Shown here one piece after another: positions 43,215 to 51,446 of a stretch of DNA of 64,000 nt. The stretch is taken from NCBI RefSeq assembly GCF_001017175.1, contig NZ_LCYG01000014.1, forward strand, positions 62,001-126,000. Direction: 5' to 3'. Each line of letters opens with the position of its first letter. Position 1 is the stretch's first letter. Below the pieces are notes generated by a model. That model did no database searches. It was not told the DNA's origin and worked only from the letters and a program-made list of their open reading frames with translations. The position numbers and the translations under genes were made by a program. The DNA is from Microvirga vignae (GTDB lineage: Bacteria > Pseudomonadota > Alphaproteobacteria > Rhizobiales > Beijerinckiaceae).

Positions 43215-43976
43215 TCAGTAAGCTCCGCTGGCGGCTTCGCCTGCACGCCCTTCGATGGCGGCAATCAGAGTGTCGTAGACACTGCTTGCGCCAATGCGGA
43301 AGGTCTGCGGCGTCGCCCAGCCCGGACCCATGATGCGATCGGCGAGATCGAGATAGATCTTCGCATCGGCAATAGTCCGAATTCCGCCCGAGGGTTTGAG
43401 ACCCACATTGCGCCCGGATGCTTTGATCGCGTTGAGCATGATCTCCGCCGCTTCCGGAGTCGCGGAAACAGGTGTCTTGCCCGTCGAGGTCTTGATGAAA
43501 TCGGCCCCGGCTCCGATAGAGAGACGGCTTGCCGTCTCGATCAGCTGCGCATCCTTCAGTTCACCGGTTTCAAGAATGACCTTGAGAAGCCGCCCCTGAT
43601 CGACCAGATCGCGCACGGCTTCCACCATCTCCGCCGCAATCGTCAGATCACCACGACGAACAGCCTGATAAGGCACGACGAGATCGATCTCGTTCGCGCC
43701 ATCGGAGAGAGCCTCCTGCACATCATCCGTGACTCGGTCCACTTCCTCACCGCCGGCGGGGAAGTTCACCACCGTTGCGATGCGGACAGGTGAACCTTTG
43801 AGGTTCTCCTGCGCGCGCTTCACGAACTGGGGCCACACGCAGACTGCGGCGACAGGACCGCGAGGATCGAGCGCTTTCTTGCAGAGCGCATCGACGGCCT
43901 GATCGGTGCAGGTGTCCGTCAGATCGGTAAGGTCAAGGCAGCGCAGGGCACGCTGGGCAATTTGCGCATCAGACAT
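43215..43976 (-). CDS. deoC: Deoxyribose-phosphate aldolase
   Basis: A 253-residue class I aldolase that splits deoxyribose 5-phosphate to acetaldehyde and glyceraldehyde 3-phosphate. The Schiff-base lysine lies in DFIKTSTGK, and the second conserved lysine in VGLKPSGGIRT. It follows the purine nucleoside phosphorylase gene by three bases and precedes deoA, the order expected for the deo-type breakdown of deoxynucleosides. Confidence 0.96.
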   Translation of the reverse strand: MSDAQIAQRALRCLDLTDLTDTCTDQAVDALCKKALDPRGPVAAVCVWPQFVKRAQENLKGSPVRIATVVNFPAGGEEVDRVTDDVQEALSDGANEIDLVVPYQAVRRGDLTIAAEMVEAVRDLVDQGRLLKVILETGELKDAQLIETASRLSIGAGADFIKTSTGKTPVSATPEAAEIMLNAIKASGRNVGLKPSGGIRTIADAKIYLDLADRIMGPGWATPQTFRIGASSVYDTLIAAIEGRAGEAASGAY

Positions 43977-43979
43977 TTC

Positions 43980-44786
43980 TTAAAGCTCCGCGACGAAGGA
44001 ACGGATGAGACGCTTGAACTTCTCAGAAGCTTCCGCCGCCATATCCTTGGTTTCCTGATGCGAGGGCGAAGCGCCTTCGATTCCGGCTGCGAGGTTGGTG
44101 ACAACGGAGATCGCTGCAACCCTCAAGCCGTAATAACGCGCGAGGATCACTTCCGGCACTGTGGACATGCCGACGAGATCGCCACCGAGGACCTGCACCA
44201 TCTTGATCTCGGCAGGCGTCTCGAAGCTCGGGCCGGAAAGCCATGCATAAACGCCCTCCGGCAGATCGATCCCGGTCTTCTTCGCGGCGCGCTGCAGAAT
44301 CTTGCGCAGCGCAGGATCGTAAGCGTCCGTCAACGAGACGAAACGGCCTTCCGTGTGGTCGCGCAGAAGGGGATTCGCGCCGGAGAGATTGAGATGATCA
44401 TAGATCGCAACGAGGCTGCCGGGGCGGATGGAGGCGCGCACGGAACCTGCGGCATTGGTCGCTACCAGAACCGGAATGCCGAGCTCCTTCATGAAGGCCA
44501 CAGGCAGGCGCATCGCACCCGCATCGCCCGTCTCGTAATAATGCGCGCGGCCCTGGAACAGGAGAACGCGCTTGCCTTCGAGTTGACCTGCGACGAGCTT
44601 GCCTGCGTGGCCCGACACGCCGCTCCTCGGAAAGTGCGGAATGTCGGCATAAGCGAGGCTCACCGCGTCATTCACCTCCTCAACCAGGGTGCCGAGACCG
44701 GTACCGAGCACGAAGGCGGCGTCGAAGTGGCCATCGAAGCCGCGGGCGCGCACGAATTCGGCGGCCTCTTGAGCGTTCTGCTGCAT
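43980..44786 (-). CDS. Purine nucleoside phosphorylase (trimeric PNP type)
   Basis: A 268-residue phosphorylase of the low-molecular-mass trimeric family (PunA/XapA-like). Phosphate and purine-site segments are VLGTGLGTL, QGRAHYYE, ATNAAGS, SGPSFETPAEIKM and the base-binding asparagine in VVTNLAAGI. It cleaves inosine, guanosine and their deoxy forms. It lies nine bases after cdd in the same operon as the transporter. Confidence 0.93.
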   Translation of the reverse strand: MQQNAQEAAEFVRARGFDGHFDAAFVLGTGLGTLVEEVNDAVSLAYADIPHFPRSGVSGHAGKLVAGQLEGKRVLLFQGRAHYYETGDAGAMRLPVAFMKELGIPVLVATNAAGSVRASIRPGSLVAIYDHLNLSGANPLLRDHTEGRFVSLTDAYDPALRKILQRAAKKTGIDLPEGVYAWLSGPSFETPAEIKMVQVLGGDLVGMSTVPEVILARYYGLRVAAISVVTNLAAGIEGASPSHQETKDMAAEASEKFKRLIRSFVAEL

Positions 44787-44795
44787 GATCGTCTC

Positions 44796-45200
44796 TTATC
44801 TGTCCGTCAGGTTGTCGGGCCCGAACGAGAAGGGCAACAGCTCATCCAGGGTGAAACGCTTGCGGATGCCTTCAGGGCCCGCAATATGAATCTTCGTATC
44901 GGGCGCCGCGAATTCGCGAATGCGCTGGCGGCAACCGCCGCAGGGCGTGACGAGATGCTTGCCCTCGCCCATCACCACGATTTCACCGATGCGACGTCCA
45001 CCGCCCGCAATCATCGCGGAGATGGCGCCGGCCTCCGCGCAGGAGCCAACGGGATAAGCTGCATTTTCCACGTTGCAGCCGGTGAAGATCTGTCCTTCAG
45101 GCGTGGCAATTGCAGCACCCACCTTGAATCGGGAGTAAGGCGTATAGGCCTTCGCCTGGATCGCCTTGGCCGCTTCGAAAAGCGTGTCGAGAGAAGTCAT
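44796..45200 (-). CDS. cdd: Cytidine deaminase
   Basis: A 134-residue homotetramer-type deaminase that converts (deoxy)cytidine to (deoxy)uridine. Zinc ligands and the catalytic glutamate are in VGSCAEAGAIS and PCGGCRQ. The ATG at 45200 gives the usual N-terminus MTSLDTLFEAAKAIQAKAYTPYS, two bases after the permease stop; the upstream frame overlaps the permease gene and is unrelated. Confidence 0.95.
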   Translation of the reverse strand: MTSLDTLFEAAKAIQAKAYTPYSRFKVGAAIATPEGQIFTGCNVENAAYPVGSCAEAGAISAMIAGGGRRIGEIVVMGEGKHLVTPCGGCRQRIREFAAPDTKIHIAGPEGIRKRFTLDELLPFSFGPDNLTDR

Positions 45201-45202
45201 GA

Positions 45203-46114
45203 TCAACGCTCCTTCAGATAGGGCACGCCCGCCGCACGCGGTGGAATAGCCCTGCCGATAACACCGGCGAGCAGGATCACCGTCATCAGATAAGGCAGCG
45301 CCTGAATGGCCTGTACCGGCACCTCGCCGATGCCGGGAATGAAAAGTCCCTGAAGCTGGTTGGCGACGGCATCGAGAAGGCCGAAGAGGAAGCAGGCTCC
45401 CAATGCAGGCCATGCGCGCCACTTGGCGAAGATGAGGGCGGCAAGCGCAATGAAGCCGCGGCCTGCGGTCATGTTGGGCAGGAAGCCTGCCGCCTGTCCG
45501 ACAGAGAGATAAGTGCCGCCGATGCCGCAGAAGATTCCGCCGATGACGACGGCCGAGTAGCGCAGGCCTGTCACGGAGATACCTGCCGTATCGACCGCAG
45601 CCGGATTCTCACCAACAGCCCGCAGGCGAAGTCCGAAACGTGTGCGGCCCATGATGAACCACGTGAGCGGCACGGCGAGCAGAACCACATAGACGAGGGC
45701 CGAATGTCCCAAGAAGAGTCCGTCGAAACGCTGATCCCCTTCCAGCGGCGGCGTGCGTCCGCCCTGTCCGTACCAGGCATTGCCGACGATGGCGGTGAGG
45801 CCGGCAGCCAGCATGTTGATGGCAACGCCAGACACAATCTGGTTACCGCGCTGGCTGATGGAGGCAAAGCCGTGAATGAGGCCGAAGGCCACCGATGCGA
45901 AGATGCCGAAGACGAGGCCGATCCACGCCGAGCCGAAAACATAGGCGGCGGCTGCAGCAGCAAAGGCAGCCACAAGCATCTTTCCCTCAAGACCGATATC
46001 GACAACGCCGGAGCGCTCGGACCAGAGACCGGCCAAGCACGCGGCGAGGAGCGGAATGGATAGGCGCAGCGCCGAGTCGAAAATCGTTACGATGATACCG
46101 AAATCCATACTCAT
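45203..46114 (-). CDS. Nucleoside ABC transporter permease (second subunit)
   Basis: A 303-residue permease of the BPD_transp_2 class found with BMP-type binding proteins (YufQ/NupC-like). About eight to nine helices are visible. Conserved cytoplasmic sequence includes RSGVVDIGLEGKMLVAAF and GLRLRAVGENPAAVDTAGI. It overlaps the first permease by four bases and is followed directly by cdd, tying uptake to salvage. Confidence 0.92.
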   Translation of the reverse strand: MSMDFGIIVTIFDSALRLSIPLLAACLAGLWSERSGVVDIGLEGKMLVAAFAAAAAAYVFGSAWIGLVFGIFASVAFGLIHGFASISQRGNQIVSGVAINMLAAGLTAIVGNAWYGQGGRTPPLEGDQRFDGLFLGHSALVYVVLLAVPLTWFIMGRTRFGLRLRAVGENPAAVDTAGISVTGLRYSAVVIGGIFCGIGGTYLSVGQAAGFLPNMTAGRGFIALAALIFAKWRAWPALGACFLFGLLDAVANQLQGLFIPGIGEVPVQAIQALPYLMTVILLAGVIGRAIPPRAAGVPYLKER

Positions 46115-47214
46115 GCTCCCGCCAGTTTAGGACGTGACAGCAGCTGCGCCACGAGACGTCGGAAGAGACCATCCAGCGCGCCGGCAAACAGAATGATGAT
46201 TCCGCCAATCACCACGACCATGTCGCGGGTGATGTTGGGCTGCTCGAAGGCCAGCTCCGCGCCACCCTGGTAGAGAATGCCGAACAGGAGCGAGGCGAGG
46301 ATGATGCCGACTGGATGCGCACGCCCCATGAGCGCGACTGCAATGCCGACGAAGCCGTAGCCAGAAGTGAACTCCAGCAGGAGCCGATGCTGATAACCCA
46401 TCAGCTCATTCACCGCGAGACCGCCTGCGAGTGCGCCGGACAGCACCATGGCAATGATCGTGATGCGCGCAGGAGAGATCCCGGCATAGATCGCGGCCAT
46501 GGGATTGGAGCCCACCACACGGATCGCATAGCCGAGACGAGAGCGGTAGATGAGGAGCCAGATAAGATAGGCCGAGATCAGCGCCAGCACGAAGGTGAGA
46601 TTAAGTTGCGACGACGGGATATCGATTCCGAATGCGGCGAACATCTCGTGCATGAAGGGAATGTAGGAGCCTTCCGGGAAGGCCCGCGTTTCCGGGTTCA
46701 TCGATTGCGGCTCGCGCAGCACATTCACGAGGAGATACACGATCAGGACACTCGCGAGCCAATTGAACATGATCGTGGTGATCACGATGTGGCTTCCGCG
46801 CTTCGCCTGCAGATAGCCGGGCACAGCAGCCCAGGCTGCGCCAAAGGCGGCAGCCGCGATGATACCGATGGGAATAAGAAGGAAGCCAGGCAGGAAGGTG
46901 AGATTGTTGAGCGCAAGCGCAATGCCCAAGCCCGCCAGCGTCGCCTGACCCTCGCCGCCGATGTTGAACAGGCCAGCATGATAGGCAACGGCGACCGCCA
47001 GTCCCACGAAGATGAAGTCGGTGGCATAGAACAAGGTGAAGCCCAAGCCTTCGCCAGTGCCGAGACTTCCCTGCAGCAGATAGCGCGTTGCCGTCAGCGG
47101 ATTCTCGCCGATGCTGAGCACCACGAGGCCCGCGATCAGGAATGCGGCCGCGACAGAGATGGCGGGCACGAGAAACGTGTCGGCCCATTTGGGCATGTCG
47201 ATAGGAGCACTCAC
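46111..47214 (-). CDS. Nucleoside ABC transporter permease (first subunit)
   Basis: A 367-residue permease of the same class (YufP/NupB-like), with about ten transmembrane helices. Diagnostic segments are ENPLTATRYLLQG, HAGLFNIGGEGQATLAGLG and SRLGYAIRVVGSNPMAAIYAGI. It overlaps the VOC gene by four bases on the upstream side and the second permease gene downstream. The two permeases form a heterodimeric channel. Confidence 0.92.
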   Translation of the reverse strand: MSAPIDMPKWADTFLVPAISVAAAFLIAGLVVLSIGENPLTATRYLLQGSLGTGEGLGFTLFYATDFIFVGLAVAVAYHAGLFNIGGEGQATLAGLGIALALNNLTFLPGFLLIPIGIIAAAAFGAAWAAVPGYLQAKRGSHIVITTIMFNWLASVLIVYLLVNVLREPQSMNPETRAFPEGSYIPFMHEMFAAFGIDIPSSQLNLTFVLALISAYLIWLLIYRSRLGYAIRVVGSNPMAAIYAGISPARITIIAMVLSGALAGGLAVNELMGYQHRLLLEFTSGYGFVGIAVALMGRAHPVGIILASLLFGILYQGGAELAFEQPNITRDMVVVIGGIIILFAGALDGLFRRLVAQLLSRPKLAGA

Positions 47215-47645
47215 GTTTGATGATCCGGCAGGAACAGGTGGCCCTGTTCGTCGAGAGGAAAGAAGGGATTCCAGGCCACCTCCCAGAGGTGCCCGTCAGG
47301 ATCGGCGAAGTAGCCTGAATAGCCGCCCCAGAACACGTCCTGCAGCGGCTTCACGGCGTGAGCGCCAGCAGCGATGGCGCGGGCATAGACCTCATCGGCC
47401 TCCTGCTTGGAACGGGCATTATAGGCGAGCGAAAAGGCGGCGAAGCCGGTGGGCTTGTCCTCGACGCCTGCATCCTTGGCGAGGTCAGCCCGTCCGAAGA
47501 GTGCCAGCGCAAGGCCGTTCGCCTGAAAGAAAGCGACGCTCGGCTGACTGGCAGAAGATGCCTTCCAGCCCCATGCTTCATAGAAGGCGCGGGATTTTGT
47601 GAGATCCGCAACGCCGAGCGTAACGAGCGTCAATCGCGGCTGCAT
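47211..47645 (-). CDS. VOC family protein (glyoxalase/bleomycin-resistance fold)
   Basis: A 144-residue vicinal-oxygen-chelate protein with two beta-alpha-beta-beta-beta modules; LTLVTLGVADLTKSRAFYEAWGW and FADPDGHLWEVAWNP are typical. A metal-dependent lyase, isomerase or dioxygenase role is possible, but the substrate is unknown. It is wedged between the ATPase and permease genes of the nucleoside importer, overlapping by one and four bases, so it is clearly co-translated with them. Confidence 0.87.
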   Translation of the reverse strand: MQPRLTLVTLGVADLTKSRAFYEAWGWKASSASQPSVAFFQANGLALALFGRADLAKDAGVEDKPTGFAAFSLAYNARSKQEADEVYARAIAAGAHAVKPLQDVFWGGYSGYFADPDGHLWEVAWNPFFPLDEQGHLFLPDHQT

Positions 47646-49168
47646 CAGGCGGCCTCATCGGTAACGCCGGCCATGAGCAAGCCCAAATCCTGCTCGTTCG
47701 TCTGGTCAGGCTTGCGCTCGCCGGTGATCCTGCCGCCGCACATGGTGAGGATGCGATCGGACAGATGCATGATCTCATCGAGTTCCACCGACACGAGCAG
47801 AATGCCCACTCCGACATCGCGCAGTGCGATGAGACGACGGTGGATGAACTCGATGGCACCGATATCGACGCCACGCGTCGGCTGGCCGACGAGGAGGACC
47901 TTCGGGTTGCGCTCGATCTCGCGCGCCAGCACGATCTTCTGCTGATTGCCGCCGGAGAAGTTCGATGTCTTCAGTCGTGGCGCGGGCGGGCGGACATCGT
48001 ACTGCTCCATCTTCTTCGCGAGATCCGCGATGAGGCGGTCATGATCAAGAAGCGGCCCCCGCCCAAGCTGCGGCTCGTCCGAGAAGCCGAGAATGGCGCT
48101 CTCGAAAGCAGGAAAAGCGGGCACGAGGCCCATGCGCAGACGATCTTCCGGGACGTGCAGCAGGCCAAGCCCGCGCATGCGATGCGGATTGTGCTCCGAG
48201 AAGTGAATATCCTGCCCTTTGAGCCGGATGGACCCGAGCACAGGCTGACGCATGCCGGCGATCGCTTCCAGAAGCTCGCTCTGGCCGTTACCCGCAACGC
48301 CCGCGATGCCGACGATCTCGCCCGCATGAACGGTGAAGGACGCATTGGCGACACGCAGCACGCCCCGTGCATCGACAACGGAGAGATCGTCGACTTCGAG
48401 CACAGGAGCGCCAGGCGCCTTCTCGGTTTTTTCGACCCGAAGCAGAACACGACGTCCTACCATCAGCTCGGCAAGCTCCGGTGGCGACGTGTTCGCCGTC
48501 TCGACGGTAGCCACCATCTCGCCACGGCGCATGACCGAGACGCGATCCGTGATCGCCATGATCTCGCGCAGCTTATGCGTGATGAGAACAACGGTCTTGC
48601 CCTGTTGCTTCAGCGAGCGGAGCAGTTCGAACAACGCATCCGCTTCAGCGGGAGTGAGCACGGCGGTGGGCTCGTCGAGAATGAGAATGTTCGCGCCGCG
48701 ATAGAGGGCTTTGAGAATTTCCACGCGTTGCTGGAGGCCAACGGACAACTCGCCAACGGTGGCGTCCACGTCGATTTCCAGGCCGTAATCGGTTGCGAGA
48801 CGCGCAAGTTCCTTGCGCACCTTGGCCTCGCCCGCGCGCAGCATGGCGCCGCCTTCAGCGCCGAGCATCACGTTCTCGACCACGGTCAACGGCTCGACCA
48901 GCATGAAGTGCTGGTGAACCATGCCGATACCGGCTGCGATAGCATCGTTGGAGGAGCGGATCCGGGTGGGCGCTCCATTGACGCGGATATCGCCTGAATC
49001 GGCCTCGTAGAAGCCGTAGAGGATCGACATGAGGGTCGACTTGCCCGCACCATTCTCGCCGACGATGCCATGGATCGTGCCGCGCTCGACGGACAGGTTC
49101 ACGTCCTTATTGGCATGAACGGCGCCGAAGCTCTTATTGATGGCGATGAGTTCAATGGCGGGAGACAT
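47645..49168 (-). CDS. Nucleoside ABC transporter ATPase (two fused domains)
   Basis: A 507-residue protein with two ABC domains, as in YufO/NupA and RbsA-like sugar importers. The first domain has Walker A GENGAGKS and Walker B ILILDEPTAV. The second domain has GVAGNGQSE in the Walker A region, which is degenerate, and the signature FSGGNQQKIVLAREI. This asymmetry is normal for the family. It is separated from the binding-protein gene by a hairpin terminator and overlaps the VOC gene by one base. Confidence 0.95.
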   Translation of the reverse strand: MSPAIELIAINKSFGAVHANKDVNLSVERGTIHGIVGENGAGKSTLMSILYGFYEADSGDIRVNGAPTRIRSSNDAIAAGIGMVHQHFMLVEPLTVVENVMLGAEGGAMLRAGEAKVRKELARLATDYGLEIDVDATVGELSVGLQQRVEILKALYRGANILILDEPTAVLTPAEADALFELLRSLKQQGKTVVLITHKLREIMAITDRVSVMRRGEMVATVETANTSPPELAELMVGRRVLLRVEKTEKAPGAPVLEVDDLSVVDARGVLRVANASFTVHAGEIVGIAGVAGNGQSELLEAIAGMRQPVLGSIRLKGQDIHFSEHNPHRMRGLGLLHVPEDRLRMGLVPAFPAFESAILGFSDEPQLGRGPLLDHDRLIADLAKKMEQYDVRPPAPRLKTSNFSGGNQQKIVLAREIERNPKVLLVGQPTRGVDIGAIEFIHRRLIALRDVGVGILLVSVELDEIMHLSDRILTMCGGRITGERKPDQTNEQDLGLLMAGVTDEAA

Positions 49169-49244
49169 CGGCCTCTAGGGGTTATCCAGCAAGGGAAAAG
49201 CGCGCGGATCTTATCGGAAAAAGCACAAACCTAAAAACGGAAAC

Positions 49245-49277
49245 GGCCGCAGGCCCTCTTCACGAAAGCCTGCGGCC
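49245..49277 (-). terminator. Hairpin terminator/attenuator between binding-protein gene and the rest of its operon
   Basis: On the minus strand GGCCGCAGGC and GCCTGCGGCC pair perfectly around a 13-base loop, then GTTTCCGTTTTTAGG follows. It lies just after the BMP gene stop and before the ATPase gene, so partial read-through would give more binding protein than membrane components. Confidence 0.75.
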
Positions 49278-49293
49278 GGATGGATGCGTTATC

Positions 49294-50304
49294 TTACATC
49301 GGGCACTTGGAGTCCGACATGTAGTCGTGGACCTTGATGGTACCGGACTTGATGTCGGCTGCGGCCTTGTCCGCGGCGGCCTTCATGTCGGCGGTCACAA
49401 GCGACTTGTTGTGGTCGTCGAGCGCCCAAGCCACGCCGTCCTCAGCAAGGCCGAGAACCGAGAGGCCAGCCTTGAAGGTGCCCTTCTTGGCCTGATCGAA
49501 GGCGTTGTAGGTGGCGACATCCACGCGCTTGACCATGGAGGTCAGCACCTTGCCCGGATGCAGGGCGTTCTGGTTGGAGTCGACGCCAATGCCGAGCTTG
49601 CCGGCGTCAGCCGCAGCGCGCAGCACGCCCACGCCGGTGCCGCCAGCCGCATGATAGATCACGTCCGCGCCGCGGGAGATCTGGCCCTTGGCGAGTTCGC
49701 CGCCCTTCACCGGATCGTTCCAGGCAGCGCCGGTGGTGCCGGTCATGTTCTGGAACACTTCGGCGTCCTTGTTGGCGTACTTGACGCCCTGGACGTAGCC
49801 GCAGGCGAACTTGCGGATGAGCGGGATGTCCATGCCACCCACGAAACCGACCTTGCCGGATTTCGAAGCCTTGGCGGCCAGGAGGCCCACGAGGAACGAG
49901 CCCTCATGCTCCTTGAACACGATGGACTGCACGTTCGGCTTCTCGACGACGGCATCGATGATGGCGAACTTGGTGTTCGGAAACTCCTCAGCGACTTTCT
50001 TCAGAGCGGATTCCTGGCTGAAGCCGACGGCCACGATCGGCGAGAAGCCGTCACGGGCGAAGCGGCGCAGGGCCTGCTCGCGCTGGGCGTCGTTCTGCGG
50101 CTCGAAATCGCGGTAATCGGTGCCCGTGTCCTTCTTGAACTTCTCGGCACCCGTGTGAACGCCTTCGTTGAAGGATTTGTCGAACTTGCCGCCCAGATCG
50201 TAGACGACGGCTGGCTTGAAGGCCGCCTGCTGCGCAAAGGCAGCCGTGGCAGAGAAGGCGAGGCCCGCGAGTGCGAGGCCGAACTTGGTGACTGTCATCG
50301 GCAT
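49294..50304 (-). CDS. BMP family nucleoside-binding protein of an ABC importer
   Basis: A 336-residue periplasmic binding protein (PnrA/BmpA family). A Sec signal peptide (LALAGLAFSATAAFAQQ) without a lipobox cysteine suggests a soluble protein. Family segments include VVYDLGGKFDKSFNEG, FVGGMDIPLIRKFACGYVQG and YHAAGGTGVGVL. Relatives bind nucleosides. The start at 50304 has AGGGA a few bases upstream. A TTGACA (50384-50389) lies upstream on the minus strand, but no good -10 partners it. Confidence 0.94.
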   Translation of the reverse strand: MPMTVTKFGLALAGLAFSATAAFAQQAAFKPAVVYDLGGKFDKSFNEGVHTGAEKFKKDTGTDYRDFEPQNDAQREQALRRFARDGFSPIVAVGFSQESALKKVAEEFPNTKFAIIDAVVEKPNVQSIVFKEHEGSFLVGLLAAKASKSGKVGFVGGMDIPLIRKFACGYVQGVKYANKDAEVFQNMTGTTGAAWNDPVKGGELAKGQISRGADVIYHAAGGTGVGVLRAAADAGKLGIGVDSNQNALHPGKVLTSMVKRVDVATYNAFDQAKKGTFKAGLSVLGLAEDGVAWALDDHNKSLVTADMKAAADKAAADIKSGTIKVHDYMSDSKCPM

Positions 50305-50452
50305 TGTTCCCTGTTTGACGCCGGATTGAGTGTCCGGTTGCCCCGTGACGATGGCATGGGAAGGGTCACAACGCCAAGGTCTCTGTCAAGCCGAGATGTT
50401 ATTTTCCTTCAGGAATGGTTGATAGCTTCAGACCTGACGTTATGGTCCTTTC

Positions 50453-51247
50453 ATGCCCCTGACACCCGACGAAATCGACCGCTACGCCCGCCACTTGGTC
50501 CTTCGGGACCTGGGAGGCCCCGGACAGTTGAAGCTCAAGGATGCGCGCGTGCTCGTGATCGGAGCTGGAGGCCTTGGAGCGCCTCTGATCCAGTATCTGG
50601 CAGCCGCCGGGGTCGGCACCATCGGCGTTGTGGACAACGACACCGTGTCCCTCTCCAATCTGCAGCGGCAGGTGATCCACGGAACGCCCGATATCGGGAC
50701 TCTCAAAGTGGAGAGCGCAGCCAGGGCCATCCTGCACCTCAATCCTCACGTTACGGCAGAGCCTCATGACCTGCGGATCACCCCTGAGAACGCCCGCGAC
50801 CTGATCCGCCGCTATGACATCGTCGCGGACGGATCGGACAATTTCGAAACCCGCTATGCGGTGTCGGATGCCTGTTTCTTCGAGAAAAAGCCGCTGGTCA
50901 CGGCGGCGCTTGGTCAGTTCGATGGCTCTCTGACGACGATCAGGGCGCACGAAAACGGCCCGGATGGCAAACCCAATCCCACCTATCGGTGCCTGTTCCC
51001 ATCCCCGCCTCCGCCGGGCGCCATTCCCACCTGCGCGGAAGCAGGCGTGCTCGGGGCGCTGGCAGGCGTCATGGGCAGCCTAATGGCGATGGAGGTGATC
51101 CGGGAGATCGTGGGTTTCGGAGAGAGCCTCGTGGGCCGGCTCCTGATGGTCGATGCACGCTCAATGCGCTTCGATACGGTCCGTTACCGGTGGGATGAGA
51201 ACAACCCGCTAAATGGGTCTGAACAAGCGGCGTCCCGGATGGCATGA
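50453..51247 (+). CDS. ThiF/MoeB family adenylyltransferase
   Basis: A 264-residue E1-like protein with the ATP-binding GAGGLGAPLIQYL (residues 37 on), DNDTVSLSNLQRQ and the SDNFETRY segment. It activates the C-terminus of a ubiquitin-like sulfur carrier (ThiS/MoaD) by adenylation. The catalytic-type cysteine C194 lies in PTCAEAGVLG. The structural zinc cysteines of E. coli MoeB are mostly missing: only C180 of the CxxC pair remains and no second CxxC follows. A role in thiamine, molybdopterin or other sulfur transfer cannot be chosen from context. Confidence 0.9.
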   Translation: MPLTPDEIDRYARHLVLRDLGGPGQLKLKDARVLVIGAGGLGAPLIQYLAAAGVGTIGVVDNDTVSLSNLQRQVIHGTPDIGTLKVESAARAILHLNPHVTAEPHDLRITPENARDLIRRYDIVADGSDNFETRYAVSDACFFEKKPLVTAALGQFDGSLTTIRAHENGPDGKPNPTYRCLFPSPPPPGAIPTCAEAGVLGALAGVMGSLMAMEVIREIVGFGESLVGRLLMVDARSMRFDTVRYRWDENNPLNGSEQAASRMA

Positions 51248-51284
51248 ATCAATCCGAAGCACGGACTAGATGAGAGACCCGCCT

Positions 51285-51374
51285 CGTCATGCCCGGCCTC
51301 GTGCCGGGTATCCACGCCTTCGAAACGCGACGGTTCTTAAGACGTGGATGGCCGGGTCAAGCCCGGCCATGACG
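51285..51374. repeat. Dispersed palindromic repeat, 90 bp, well preserved
   Basis: CGTCATGCCCGGCCTCGTGCC at the left mirrors GGTCAAGCCCGGCCATGACG at the right. The inner arms are TATCCACGCCTT and AAGACGTGGATG around a spacer. It separates the ThiF-family gene from the convergent pheT. Confidence 0.85.
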
Positions 51375-51406
51375 GAGGAGTTGTCGCGTCTTATTCTGAA
51401 GACGAT

Positions 51407-51435
51407 CCCGGATCGCGGCAAAGCCGCGATCCGGG
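51407..51435. terminator. Strong hairpin between ThiF-family gene and pheT
   Basis: CCCGGATCGCGGC pairs perfectly with GCCGCGATCCGGG around an AAA loop, and ATGACG follows, recalling the dispersed palindrome's end. Its position between convergent genes suggests a terminator for either side, but it lacks a T-run. Confidence 0.55.
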
Positions 51436-51446
51436 ATGACGAGTTC

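Noticed and set aside
47765-48997. A 410-codon open frame opposite the nucleoside importer ATPase
   Set aside because: It is the reverse of a gene with intact ABC motifs and carries no recognisable protein features.
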